This document shows, one piece after another, positions 11,444 to 22,873 of a stretch of DNA of 64,000 bases. A program made the translations under genes and the position numbers. The stretch spans positions 1-64,000 of the forward strand of contig JAUCBJ010008915.1 in NCBI GenBank assembly GCA_032718475.1. Direction: 5' to 3'. Below the pieces are notes generated by a model that did no database searches, was not told the origin of the DNA, and saw only the letters and a program-made list of their open reading frames with translations. Within the stretch, counting starts at the first letter, position 1, and the number at the start of each line of letters is the position of its first letter. This DNA is from Nemertoderma westbladi. Its lineage: Eukaryota > Xenacoelomorpha > Nemertodermatida > Nemertodermatidae.

Positions 11444-12480
11444 GGGCATTTTAAATCGTCTCTAAAATATTGGGAAGAGATCCTTAGATCCGTATTCATT
11501 TTCAATTTTTTTACTAGCTATTTTTATCCAGATTTTGACATAATTAATGTTCAAAAGCATCCCGTGCAAAAATATATAGATTTTTTATGGTAGCTATTAT
11601 TCTTGGTCTAGCTAGCTATTACTTAAGTTATTTATTATTATTTAAAGTCGTGGGTTTTGTTTTGTTCTCATCCTTTGCTCAGACGTAATAAAAATAAATT
11701 AAATTGATCTTCCATTCACATATGATCATATTTAACTGATTGACCTGTTAGCTACCGGTCCGGAACTGAATTAAACTTTCAGTTTAGGATAAATTGTACC
11801 TTAAATTATTAAAGTGGCCACTTAGTTAAGTGCTCGTTATCTTTTTATGAGAAACAACACTTAACTTAAACTAAGTGGCCATTTAACAAAGTGGGCATTT
11901 AAAATTATTAAGTGGCCATTTTAGGATAAATGGGCACTTAGTTTGAGAAACCGGGCGTTCTATCTAAATCGTTCAATTATTTATTAATGAATTGAGCAAC
12001 AAAATCGTACCGATTTAAGAATAAAATTGCATATTATCTGGAAAAAAACTTAGATCCTTTATTAACCTCGCTGAAGCTCGGTAAAATGTCTCGAGAATAG
12101 TGAAAAAATTTCTACTTTTTTCTCTTGCAATTATTTTTCCTTTAGCTACATAGATTCCAGACCTGGTATACTGTATATAATATTCTAGAAGTCCATGCCT
12201 TAATTAATATATCGTGAAGTTTTTGATATATTTCAAAATTTGATGCGACTTCTAGTTTCCGAGATATAGCAATTAATGTGTAACACGCCAGTGTAAATAT
12301 TACTAATTTCCCATTGAATCAAAGCTTATTGTGAAATTAATTAAATTATTCTGTAACATCACCAATTTGCTACTTACTTTTCCCTACTGTTCCATTTGTT
12401 AGGCTTGTGTTTTGCAAATTTACGCCGAATTTCCATGAATAAACAAATGAACCGCAAAATAAAATTTTATAGACTATTTT
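11444..12480. other. AT-rich non-coding DNA with an internal hairpin
   Basis: No coding potential. At about 11815-11885 GGCCACTTAGTTAAGTG faces CACTTAACTTAAACTAAGTGGCC across a short loop, and further AAGTGGCCAT copies follow to about 11930. The right part (about 12360-12530) is distantly similar, in reverse, to 45000-45100. Confidence 0.6.
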
Positions 12481-12536
12481 TGGTGATTAATAAGGTAATA
12501 TAGAACCCAAAATATGTGGTTCGCATTGATTGTGAA

Positions 12537-13482
12537 GGTACTAGTGTGTTTTGTGCACACCCCCCCCCCCCCCCTCAAATTTTTTATACTAGCTATTTTT
12601 TGTTACTTTTTTTAAAAAAAAATGTTCTACAACATATAATCCATTCATTTAATATAAACATTTTGTTCTAAAACAAATATTTTTTGTTCTAGAACAAATA
12701 TTTTTTGTTCTAGAACAAATATTTTTTGTTCTAGAACAAAAAATAGAAAAAACAAGCTAATTTGTTTATCTTTTTCATTTTTATTGTATGTTATCTTTGT
12801 ATAAATTTTTTTCAACTAGCTAGTTGTTTCCTTTTTAAAAATAATGTTCTACCGGTAGAGCATATTATCTATTCATTTAATATAAAAATGTTCTTCTAGA
12901 ACAAATATTGTTTGTTAAATGAATCAATAACCGATAATGATAATGAATTATTAAGTTGAATGAAATATTAAACAAATATTATTTGTTCTAGAACAAAAAA
13001 AACACAAAAAAAACTAGCTAATTTGTAAATTTTGTTCATTTTTTATTCTATGTTATCTTTGTATTATATATTTAATAAAAATCACTAGCTACAATGAAAA
13101 TTTGTAGTTGTTAGTAATTGTTTTTAACACTTACTAATCAAATAAATAACACCACAAAATAACATTTTTTTTAATGTTCTAGAAAAAAAATATTTGTTCT
13201 AGAATACTACTTTTTACAAAAATAAATAGACGAAATGTTCTAGAACATTTAAAAAAAAATTAAATAAAAACTAGCTTTAATAACAACTAAAAAAATAATA
13301 ACTAAAAAATACCTAATTACTTAATTTTGTTCTAGAAAAATAATTATTTGTTCTTGAACAAAATTAATAAAAAAAAATAATAGACAAAATGTTCTAGAAC
13401 AATTTTTTTTTTAAAGTAACAAATACTACTGTAGCTAGTATAAACAATTTGAGGGGGGGTATGCACAAAACACACAAGTACC
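12537..13482. mobile_element. Non-autonomous inverted-repeat DNA transposon (MITE-like)
   Basis: The 946-bp element has terminal inverted repeats of about 90 bp beginning GGTACTAGTGTGTTTTG on the left and, reversed, GGTACTTGTGTGTTTTG on the right. Each continues through a C-run and TATACTAGCTA. It is flanked by GATTGTGAA (12528-12536) and GATTGCGAA (13483-13491), an 8-9-bp target duplication. The joined flanks match an uninterrupted reverse-strand sequence at about 44930-45025, which has a single ATTGCGAA. The interior is AT-rich with many GTTCTAGAAC palindromes and has no coding sequence. An 8-bp duplication would suit hAT and a 9-bp one Mutator-like; undecided. Confidence 0.85.
12660..12745. 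repeat. 22-bp tandem repeat carrying GTTCTAGAAC
   Basis: About four head-to-tail copies of a 22-bp unit containing ACAAATATTTTTTGTTCTAG, inside the MITE-like element. Each unit contains the perfect palindrome GTTCTAGAAC except the first, which is GTTCTAAAAC. Confidence 0.9.
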
Positions 13483-13568
13483 GATTGCGAAATACTTATG
13501 GGTTTTTTGCTAGATTGATTCGACTATTAAAATGACTGCAATCGGAAGAAAATAACTGTGATGCATAT

Positions 13569-13592
13569 GGGGGGGGGGGGGGGGGGGGGGGG
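13569..13592. repeat. Poly-G tract (24 G)
   Basis: Uninterrupted run of 24 guanines about 70 bp from the 3' end of the reverse-strand F-box gene. Confidence 0.95.
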
Positions 13593-13663
13593 TGCTGTAT
13601 CAAAAATGAAATATTACAGTAATTACTATAAAATATTATGTTACTTGTTATATTATCTTCTAA

Positions 13664-15154
13664 TTAACCGACAGTGACCATCCCCATAGGATCTACGAAC
13701 TGATTGAAACGGAAATCAACTCCGCTAGCTTTTATCTTATCATTCCATTGACGGTTCAGGATACTCAATTCAACCCCATTATCCGCACCCTCGAAGGCGA
13801 TGTGACACTTCTTTAATTCTGGAATAATTTCTTGCTGGAACTTCAGCTCACAGATATCAGTTACAACTTCCGTTTTGAGAGACATGTCCGTAATTGTGAT
13901 GCTCTCCAGCTTCTTACACTCTCTTACCATCGAAACGAAGTCAACACGTATTTCTTCATCCTGCCCGCACTCCATTACCAACTCTTTCAGACATTGGTCC
14001 ATGTGATCACCTAGATAGCGGAATAGTATAGATAAGCCGTCGACTGTTTCCATCCAAGCTGCAAATAATTCGAACTTAGTCAGAGGAGGTCGTCCTTTTA
14101 TCAAGCGAATCAGCGAATGGAGTTCAACTGTCTCGAAGTCGAACAGCATATGAACCGAAAGCTCGGGGTTCGCTTTTCTCCACGGGCTGTTGTTATTATC
14201 AGCAACAGGTAGAACATTATCAGATCCAGTCAAGCAGAGGCGGAGTACCAATAATATTAGATGGGGACTGTTAGTCAGAATTCTTTCTAATATATCTGGA
14301 TTCAAGTAGTTATAATGGATATCCAGGTTCGTCAACGCCTTCAATGAAGTGAGCGGTCCCATAGCAGATGATATAGGCCTCGCAGTAGATGCGGCAGATG
14401 GATGAATTAATTCATCGATTTTGATCTTCCTAAGAGATCCGCGGTTGTGTCTCACCAAACTTTCTATTAATCGAACACCGTCAATTAAAGGCTTTACTTG
14501 CAAATTTATTAGTGTCACGTCTTCTAACTCTTTCTGTGACCGGAAGAATTCATTTAAATGCTGATAGAACAGCGATATTGTTGTGTCATAGATACCGAGG
14601 GAAGCCATCCCTTGAAAGCCCCCTAATAGACCGAATAGACTGAATTGTTTTAGCTGGGATACCTTAAGATGATCCACTGATTGGCTGAGGTGCCATAACA
14701 TCTGTTGTCTATTGCTTAGCCTCCCATTGCAACGGATTTCAACTTTTTCCATATGAACTCCGTATTGTCTAAATACTTCAATCTCTTTCTTATCGTGATG
14801 CCGTTCTCCACTGATGGTAATATCTCTCGTTCTCCAAAGCCCCGCATCTTTCTGGGCCTCATTCCATTTGAGACAAGTTCCGCCGGCTGACAACCGATCG
14901 CATTCTGGTAAATGGCTGAACAATTTAAAAATAAGTTCGTGTGGGAGCGCTGCCCAATCACGGCATTGGGTTGATGTTGACCCTTCGTTATCTGGTAGTT
15001 CTTTGGAGATCTCAATGACTTCATCTTCGCTATCACCACCGGGGATATAACGTTTATGTCCTAAGTCGTTGTCGCTCTCACTATCTGATCCACACGGGAG
15101 ATGTCGCTTCAGTGAAGACTGTTTTCTGGAAGGGCCACGTTGATCTCCCATCAT
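13664..15154 (-). CDS. F-box protein, probably with leucine-rich-repeat-like C-terminus
   Basis: Intronless 496-aa ORF from an ATG (a second ATG follows at once). Residues 1-62 are polar, acidic and serine-rich with a basic patch (KRHLP). Residues about 66-108 form an F-box (DWAALPHELIFKLFSHLPE...RLSAGGTCLKWNEA...LWR). The rest alternates hydrophobic strands and helices in LRR style (LTSLKALTNLDIHYNYL, LILLVLRLCL). F-box proteins bind Skp1 through this domain and present substrates to SCF ubiquitin ligases. The LRR-like part would be the substrate-binding side (inference). I cannot assign an orthologue. The ORF ends MGMVTVG and no frameshift is seen. Confidence 0.85.
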   Translation of the reverse strand: MMGDQRGPSRKQSSLKRHLPCGSDSESDNDLGHKRYIPGGDSEDEVIEISKELPDNEGSTSTQCRDWAALPHELIFKLFSHLPECDRLSAGGTCLKWNEAQKDAGLWRTRDITISGERHHDKKEIEVFRQYGVHMEKVEIRCNGRLSNRQQMLWHLSQSVDHLKVSQLKQFSLFGLLGGFQGMASLGIYDTTISLFYQHLNEFFRSQKELEDVTLINLQVKPLIDGVRLIESLVRHNRGSLRKIKIDELIHPSAASTARPISSAMGPLTSLKALTNLDIHYNYLNPDILERILTNSPHLILLVLRLCLTGSDNVLPVADNNNSPWRKANPELSVHMLFDFETVELHSLIRLIKGRPPLTKFELFAAWMETVDGLSILFRYLGDHMDQCLKELVMECGQDEEIRVDFVSMVRECKKLESITITDMSLKTEVVTDICELKFQQEIIPELKKCHIAFEGADNGVELSILNRQWNDKIKASGVDFRFNQFVDPMGMVTVG

Positions 15155-16732
15155 GAGAATAACTTCCGGTACTTAAATATGTTTAAATAAACTACTGGGA
15201 TGATAAGTTATGCTACTGTAGAAAGAGGTAATTGTTTTTAAGTGAGATTCAGTTTTAATTGTTACTTTTAAATAATTGTTTATTAATTAGCTTCTAATTA
15301 CATGATACTAGTATATTATTTGTGAGCTAGTAATGATGTACGGACAAATTAGTTTCTGGAATAGACACTTGCGCAATTACATTGGAAACACAGTTCTATA
15401 GCAATAAATAACTGGTATTTATGTATATATCTACTGTAGGTATATATTTAGTAAGGCATGTAGAACGTCTGATTTCTACAGGGCTATCATTATTATTTTC
15501 CGCTACAGTATGCAGTTTAGTAAAATCGGAACATTTGAATTCTTGCAGTCTAAGTTTCTAACTTTCTCCATAGCAGTACAGGCAAACGGTAGGCCTGGGA
15601 ATAACACTGTTGATGAATGTGTTGTATGTCCTCAATACACGTCATTATGCTATGTACAGCACCTCCCAGGCCCAGCAATCCTACAGATCACCTACACATA
15701 CATTATTTTTCCAACGATATTGAACTTGACCCTCGATTTATATTCTCACATTTAGTCTGTTAAGTCAATATAATTGTTTGGTGATACGGTAGTATTTCTA
15801 ATTTATTGGTCATTGTCTTAATTTAGTGGTGCAGTTTTGTTAGAGTGGAGGTGGGGTTCGTGGCACACTGCTGATGAGGAGAACCACGAATCCCAGGGTT
15901 CAGTGTTTAAATCTCCGAAACCCTTTTATTTTTATAAAATTTATTACTTAGACTTACCTTTTCGGCGAACAAAATGTCCTATATTTTTCGTAATTTATGG
16001 GATAGCCTATTTCGTGCAAAACAGTACTTACCGGAACCTGTAGTTACTGTATGGTTTGGTGTAATTTTTCTTGTGGTAGTTGGTTGGGTTATGTAGCACA
16101 AAATCGATTTGGTATTTTGTTTTTTAATGGGCCTTAGTGCCTGAGTACTAACAGTGACCCAAGTGGCCCTTAATGCTAGGTAGTATCTGAGGGAATAAGA
16201 CCCCATGTCCTATTTTATTGTTTTCATATCAATATAAAGGGGATCGACCAAGCAGCAATTCGCAATCCCTGCAAAATAAATTAGTTGAATTATACATCGT
16301 CGTGAGAAATTCTCAAAATGTCTATTAAAATATTGTCTTCTTAAATTGTTACTTTTTTGCTCGAATATCCGAAATCGGGAGAAAAAATTCCTTTTTACAT
16401 ATGGTAAAACAGGTAACCCAAAGGTTTGCATTGATAATACTGTTTTCCAAATAAAACTAGAAGGGGTTACAGTTACGTGTCTGGATAACTCAATGTTGAA
16501 AATACCCCCTTGGTCTATGCAGGGGACACGATGGGGCCGTTGGAAGGGGCAAGGGGTGCCCCCTACGTTGCTCAGTAACGCCCCCTTCCAGGGAGGGACT
16601 GTTGCTATAGACTGAAGGCGGTCTCCAGGAACGCATTCCATCCCGCCGACTCCAAGTTCGTCTACCATCTAGAGGTCGCCGGTCCTATTCTTCCTTCCAA
16701 CCTCCATAACATCGTCCACTTAATAACCAACA
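15155..16732. other. Intergenic DNA between the F-box gene and the BEL/Pao element
   Basis: No supportable gene. A 152-codon reverse ORF near 16210-16668 has low-complexity, unrecognisable sequence. A segment near 16510-16600 contains the self-complementary pair GGAAGGGGCAAGGGGTG and CCCCCTTCCAGGGAGGG. Confidence 0.5.
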
Positions 16733-16737
16733 GCGGT
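16733..16737. other. Target-site duplication, left copy (GCGGT)
   Basis: Directly precedes TGTAAAAGCC of the 5' LTR. The same five bases follow the 3' LTR at 25487-25491. Confidence 0.85.
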
Positions 16738-17986
16738 TGTAAAAGCCTTTGCTGAATTGCCCCGTTATTTTTATTATCTTTTACATTAAAATACTCTGTA
16801 GTTGATTTAATAAGTGTAAGAGACCGTATTATTGCTGTATCGGTGTTTTTAGAGGATCTAAGACCTATTTCCTCCGTATGTGTACTGTGAAAGGCATATT
16901 TTATGATTCTATGGCAATTCGTGACGCAAAGGGGTGATAGCTACTCTTGAACAGTAGTTACTATGACTACGGTTAACAGCTGACATTCATACGTGTTGAT
17001 TTCCTTTGTTCTACGGCGTCTCTCAGTTCAGTCAGCCAATTAGAGCGTTTTTGTGGCTCCTTGTACAGAAAATTTCCGAGAAATGACGCAATGCCTATGT
17101 GCAGTGTTTACATTCAGTCCTGAGCCAAAGAAAGAACGGCTTGGAAGTATTTTTGTGCTTTACTGTTTTTTAGTCTTACACTAGTAGGTTTAATTATAAA
17201 GGGCATATATCCTTTAACCTAACGACTACCTGACTCATGGAATCACTGCTGACTGGTCATACATGCTGACTGCTGAAACATTGCAAACTCATAACAATCA
17301 GTGTTTTCATTGTTGTTTTATACTGCTATTTACCGTCGGTTCTTCATAATATGGTTGATGAATAATTATATTTGGAATAACGATAAATGACCCCGAAACC
17401 CAATATTCTTGATATACCGAAGGTAAGAGAGAAGGGTTACAGATAAACGATTGTGACTTATGTTGAAGTGGTTTGAAGTGAATCTAATGTTATTTGATAG
17501 ACCCTACATGAGTCAGTCTGTGTTCCTTTTATATGTGACTAAAATCAGTGAATATTGGCAGATTAGTGTGCAGTATTGTGCAGCATTGTGTATGAGTGAG
17601 TCTGTTAAAGAAGCAATTCCTAAAGAATGCGCCATATATGTGAATTATAATTAAGCCATATCGTTGTGAGTAGTTTAAGTCATAACTCTGTTTATATAGA
17701 TAAAGCGCCACGTCGTAAAGGAACTGTTAATATTCCCGAAGGTAAATAATATTGTCAGAGATTATATAATACTGTCAGTCGAATAATACATTAGGCTTAC
17801 ATAGCAACAAAATTAAACCGTCGAACCCAATCTCCCGGGAATATCCAGCGGGTGAATGGTCGCGCACGGATTGGTTTCGACTAGTGTAGTGAATCAAATA
17901 CTTGTCATAGACTAAAAAGCGATTTATTATCTAGAAGACATTCTAATTTGGCGGGTTAAACTGCCAAAGGTCTGAAAGCGCGAACA
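16738..17986 (+). repeat. 5' LTR of the BEL/Pao-like element
   Basis: Begins TGTAAAAGCCTTTGC and ends GAAAGCGCGAACA, pairing along its whole length with 24238-25486. It should contain the promoter and polyadenylation site, but I do not mark a TATA box. The 64-codon ORFs inside both LTRs have no recognisable features. Confidence 0.93.
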
Positions 17987-18282
17987 TTAAAGGATATAGC
18001 TTCTTTGTTGCAGTAAGCAATAAAGTTGAAAGTACCGGTCAACCGGTAAACCTGAACCGGTACATTCTGTAGGTCAGTAGGCCTAGCTGTCCTTCCTAAC
18101 CGGTGCTTCCGTATAAGTACACTAGTATTATTCGATTTGATTGTTGTATACCGGTAGGCTGTTTGAGGGATTAGGGATTGATCACCCCTTATTCCTTTAT
18201 ATGGTTTACTTATTTCTGTCAAGTTTTATTTATTTGTAGGCCAGTATTGAACAGAAGGCGTGTAAGCCTGATCAGATTGTAC

Positions 18283-18860
18283 AGACAATTTGTAGGCTGA
18301 GCTGTTGTCTGATTGCTGTTAAGTCTGAACGGATTACAGTGTGTGTAGAGCACTTGTCCGATTAAGTACGATTAGGCAGTAGGGGCAGCGAACGCTGTAA
18401 GGTAATCCCCCAACTAAAGAATAAGTCGCACTACTGGGTTAGAGCGCATACTCCCTAATCATTTCGGAGTCTGCATGTCCTGTGGTTTATTTAGGCTTGA
18501 GAGTGGTCTGCCATCGTTTAGTCTGTACTTTGTTTGTGTAAGTCTGTACGGGTAGCGTATAATTTTATTTAGATAATTTGTAGGCTGGATAGTTGTCTGG
18601 CTGTTATTAGGTCTGAACGGATTGCCGCGTGTGTAGATCATCTGTCCGATTAAGTACGATTAGGCAGTAGGGGCAGCGAACGCTGTAAGGTAATCCCCCA
18701 ACTAAAGAATAAGTCGCACTACTGGGTTAGAGCGCATACTCCCTAATCATTTCGGAGTCTGCATATACCGTAGTTTGTTTAGGCTTGATAGTAGTCTGTC
18801 AGTGTTCGGTCTGTATTTTGTTTGAGTAGTTTGTACGCGTAGCGTAATATTTATTATTCA
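18283..18860 (+). repeat. Tandem duplication, 288-bp unit, in the element leader
   Basis: Two direct units share ATTTGTAGGCTG, TCTGAACGGATT and a nearly identical core from TCCGATTAAGTACG to ATTTCGGAGTCTGCAT. The landmark ATTAGGCAGTAGGGG lies at 18371 and 18659. The more conserved core suggests recent copying or gene conversion. Confidence 0.9.
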
Positions 18861-19789
18861 GAGTTTATGCGATTATCCGCAACATTCATTCCCCAAGTTT
18901 GTTCCTACAGTAATTGTGTTTGTTATACATACCGCTATAGTTAAATTAACCCCGGTACTACACGGGCTGCTCGGCGTAGGTAAAGACTGGTGATTTTGTG
19001 CATCGGTCACTCCAGCAGATGCCGTGGTTCTTTTAGCTGTTCAAGTATATTTAATTACTGATTATCTGTTGTACAAGTACTCGTACCTAATTTAGGGTTT
19101 AGTGTACAGTGCTTTCCGAAAATAATTAGTGTAGGCATTATATTTGTGTTGTAAAGTGGTTGATAGGCACATTCGATTAGCTCTATTAACTTCTAGGTAG
19201 GAACACTCCGTGATACATAACGTAGAACCTATAGCGATACGGCTATAGGTCGTCAGGCGGTGGTATTTTCCTATCTAGACAACGCAGTGTATTTACTACT
19301 ACTTATTATTTCCAATACCGTAGTACCCTGTCCGCTGTAATAATCAGTTTTCTAACCCTTTGTTAGGCTGGTTTGTAGACTTCTTGTAAAATTACCCTAA
19401 AAATTCGTATTTGTGTTTTTGTAAAATTTTTTGTGTTTATTTAGAGATTGTAATCTCACCCGAATTGTACGTAATTTGTAGTATTAAGTAACTTAGGTAA
19501 ATTAGTATTATTTGTTTTAGTGTCCTATACGTAACACTTCACTGAAAGCGTACCGCTTTGTGTAGTGATTACTCCCCAGAAATAATAACATTTATTTCAA
19601 ATATTGACAAAGCCCATTAAAACGGGTATATATATATTATAAATCAAATCTAACGATTTATAAATAGTAGGCCTACCATAAAACCATTAGGTCTCAATAT
19701 CAGTTGGACTACTGTTCAAATAACGGTAATAAAGTAAGTAAAGTAACAAGTAACCCTTGAAATTCAGAAATTCAGTTATTTAAAATAAT

Positions 19790-20165
19790 TGATATACCGG
19801 TATTTACAGTAGGCTTATTATATTTATTTCTATAAATTTTAGGTTGAAATCATACCGGTATTCTGTAATTAATTCTAGTTTGTAATTATACTTATATATA
19901 TACACTATAAGTGTAAACTGCATACCGGTATTTACGATAGGCCTATTATCTTTATTTCTATAAATTTAGGCTGAAATTATACCGGTACTTGTAATTAATT
20001 CTAGTCCAGAATTATATATGCTACAAACTGTGAGCTGTATACCGGTATTCCGATAGGCCTGTTATATATTTATATATATTTGTGCTAAAATTATACCGGT
20101 ATTCTGAGATAAACCTAGTCTGTAATAATACTTATATATACTATAAGCATACCGGTATTCTAATA
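19790..20165 (+). repeat. Tandem repeat, about 117-127-bp unit, rich in ACCGGT
   Basis: Roughly three to four units, each with ATACCGGTATT, GATAGGCCT-like, TATTTATTTCTATAAATTT and AATTCTAGT segments. Unit starts are near 19797, 19924 and 20041. It lies in the leader just before the ORF at 20296. Confidence 0.8.
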
Positions 20166-20295
20166 TATTATATATATATCACGCTACACTGAGTAGCAGT
20201 ACCGGTAATTAATTACTAGGCTAGCAGTTAATACTGAGTTACTAGACTTGCTCAGACTGTAATACAGCAGTAGACATTCAACTGTACACATAAGC

Positions 20296-21084
20296 ATGTC
20301 TGACGCAAAGCAGAACCTGTCAGACAGTCTACTAGATACAACCGAGAGTGAAGAGACATTAGAGAAACGACCTGCTCAACCGCAGCCACTACAGACCTAT
20401 GCGGTAAGAACTAGAGTAGGTTGGTACCTTACTGGACCTTCCCGTAGAACGCTCAGGGAAAGACTGCTTCAAGATCGCGTCTGCCAGGTGAGTGAATGGG
20501 AAGATGATACTAGTGAGGGAGACGACCCAACTGAGGGAACACCACACTCCTCAGATAATGACAATCTTAGCTCCAATGTAGATCAATGGAGATATTGCCC
20601 CAAGAAGTTTAATCCAACGGACATCGCTTCCAGAGGAGCAACTCCTCAAGAACTGACAGATACTATAGACCGGTTAGGTGAACCCGACTTCCTGAGTAAG
20701 GAGAATGAATGGCCTCCCCATCTTACTCCGACTGAGATTAGACCAGCCAAGGGAGCGGAGAAAGTCGAACCTGAAACCCGGACGGGTGGATCGGAGTTAT
20801 TTGAACCCGGGATAGATCTGTCGGTATTACATGTTGCCAGGGACGACGCCGTGGATCTGGGCCTCCCCTCCGCGAGTGGATCCTTCATGAAGATCAGAGA
20901 GAGCGATTGGAGCTCTGGAACATCAGACGTCTCGCAGGGACTCTCACCTCTCCTGCAGAGAGCGACGGACCACTATAGCTCCTGGAATCGGCTTTGTGAC
21001 GCCGTCATATACTTTGAGCGATGTTTCTATCGTCACTATTCCAGGACGAAGAGGAAACCTGGAATTGTATTCAGGATGCAGTGA
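20296..21084 (+). CDS. Internally deleted Pol remnant of the BEL/Pao-like element
   Basis: 262-aa ORF from an ATG with no internal stop. Residues 35-48 (TYAVRTRVGWYLTGP) resemble the end of the BEL/Pao retropepsin-like region (LGWxLSGP). After a short acidic stretch, residues 98-141 (YCPKKFNPTDIASRG... PDFL... WPP) and about 222-245 (YSSWNRLCDAVIYF) match the segment between RNase H and integrase in Pao-type Pol. Reverse transcriptase, RNase H and integrase cores are absent, so the two parts are joined by a large in-frame deletion. The acidic N-terminus (1-34) may be a Gag or leader remnant. No enzymatic activity is expected. The open frame may be chance or reflect recent origin. Confidence 0.7.
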   Translation: MSDAKQNLSDSLLDTTESEETLEKRPAQPQPLQTYAVRTRVGWYLTGPSRRTLRERLLQDRVCQVSEWEDDTSEGDDPTEGTPHSSDNDNLSSNVDQWRYCPKKFNPTDIASRGATPQELTDTIDRLGEPDFLSKENEWPPHLTPTEIRPAKGAEKVEPETRTGGSELFEPGIDLSVLHVARDDAVDLGLPSASGSFMKIRESDWSSGTSDVSQGLSPLLQRATDHYSSWNRLCDAVIYFERCFYRHYSRTKRKPGIVFRMQ

Positions 21085-22873
21085 CTCAATCACCCAGTCG
21101 GTCGTTTGTGTTTATCGGAAGGGAATGGAGGACTCTCCGGAAACTGTGGAAGGCAAGATTCTCTTCCCACGACCACCTCCCTAATCCTTCCAACATCTAG
21201 GGACTCCATAACGTAACAACATATGGAGTGGGTGTGTGACTCTATTATTTTATATTATTTTATTATTTTTATATTTATGTATGTATTACTATGTAATTCT
21301 ATTATAATCGTTTTCTTTAATTTTATTCAGTAGAATGTTATTTTAGCGATTATTTAGTAGATTAGTGCAATATATATTCGCGTTTATTACTTAATTACGT
21401 ATATATTATATTTAATGCGACGGCAAGAAATAATTCTTTTCCTTCTTCCTTACTGTCCGTATTACATTACAAATACGTAACTACAGTAAGATGAAATGTC
21501 CGTACTTATTAAAGTACAATAAAGCCACTACTATATTCAAGTATTATTGGTAGGCAGAGTATTAGGAATGCAAAGTTCAGATCCTCGTGTCTCGGCTAAA
21601 CCAAGCTCTGGGTAGACCTTGGAAACGACTTGCCTCTTCACACTGACATTGCTTCGTGCGATATTGCTCTCATACCGTATATTAAATAATACATATAGTA
21701 GCGTGATGTCCCTTTAACAGTAGCGTATAACGCAAAATAAATCTGTTAAACCCTTTGACCATCTGTAATTCTAGTCGATTAAGATATCGTGGCACCCACC
21801 GATATACTTGAAAGACAAATTATAGAATCAGTGGTTAACGTCACCAGACAAGTTCTGGAATAAATCGGTGCCCATCTCAAATATTAATTATTTAATATTT
21901 GCAAATCTAATACGTCAAAATCTGTAAAATTCAGATCCTTCAACAATTCTAGTCAATTAAGATATCGTAGCATTTACCGATATTCTTAAAAAAGACAATT
22001 GTCATAGAATTAAGGATCTTGTGTCCCTAGACATGTTCTAGAATCAAAATATGTCCATTTAATTATCAAATAATAAAATTTCAGGGAATAAATTTAAATT
22101 CATGCCTTTTAATGAATTTAATAAATTGCCATTTTTACGCAATTTATAAAGTTCCCAAAATTCCATTAATTAATAGATCAAGGGAGCGGAGATTTGTCTT
22201 ATTATGCATATGAGTGTGCGAAAGTCTCCCAAACATAGTCAATAGCCGATAAAATTCATAAAGTCATGTATAAAACAGAACATTGACTATTAAAGAATAC
22301 TATTAAATAACATCCCAGATCTGTATGCATTGGAATCACCCTAATTCTACCGCTAGCTTTGCATAATGTCACCATAGCAACAACCACGCTAGAATTAGAA
22401 TTGAGTTAAAAGAACAATAGAAAGCTTGTCCCATTGAATAGCATAGGGAATAAATAGCGCACTACTAGTATCCAAGGATACATAATAATACAGTGACATT
22501 CTGGAAGGCATTGACTAACGGACAAATGGCCCGAATGTGTGTAATTTGTGACAAGTTGTGTGTGTGGTATTTGTGAGTTTATAGGTGAATGTTACTGCTA
22601 AGGTGTGTTTACAGTAGCTAGTCGCAATCGTAAAGTAACCTAACTCTCCAAGGAAAACCTGAAGTACATCTAAGCCTTTGGGACGGACAGTCGAGTGACT
22701 TGTGCCGGTTGTCGTTGTCGTTGTGCGGCTACGTCGTTGGCGAAAGTACAGCGGCGACGACACATCGGCGCTGAGGATCTCGTACTGTCCGGGGGTTAAT
22801 TGGAGTAGGCAGCGACGTTCGCTAGCCTAAATATAAACTCCTTATAATATGGATAAACTCATATATAGCAGAC
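21085..22873 (+). other. Non-coding internal region of the BEL/Pao-like element
   Basis: No ORF with recognisable features. Two diverged segments near 21760-21860 and 21940-22060 share GATATCGT, ACCGATAT, AGACAATT and GTTCTRGAAT, so this part holds an old direct repeat of about 180 bp. Confidence 0.6.

Noticed and set aside
16210-16668. 152-codon reverse-strand ORF
   Set aside because: Low-complexity, no recognisable domain, no splice context. It is probably chance.
17460-17654. 64-codon ORF present in both LTRs (also 24960-25154)
   Set aside because: Identity simply reflects LTR duplication. It is absent as an open frame in the older LTR at 1530-2694.
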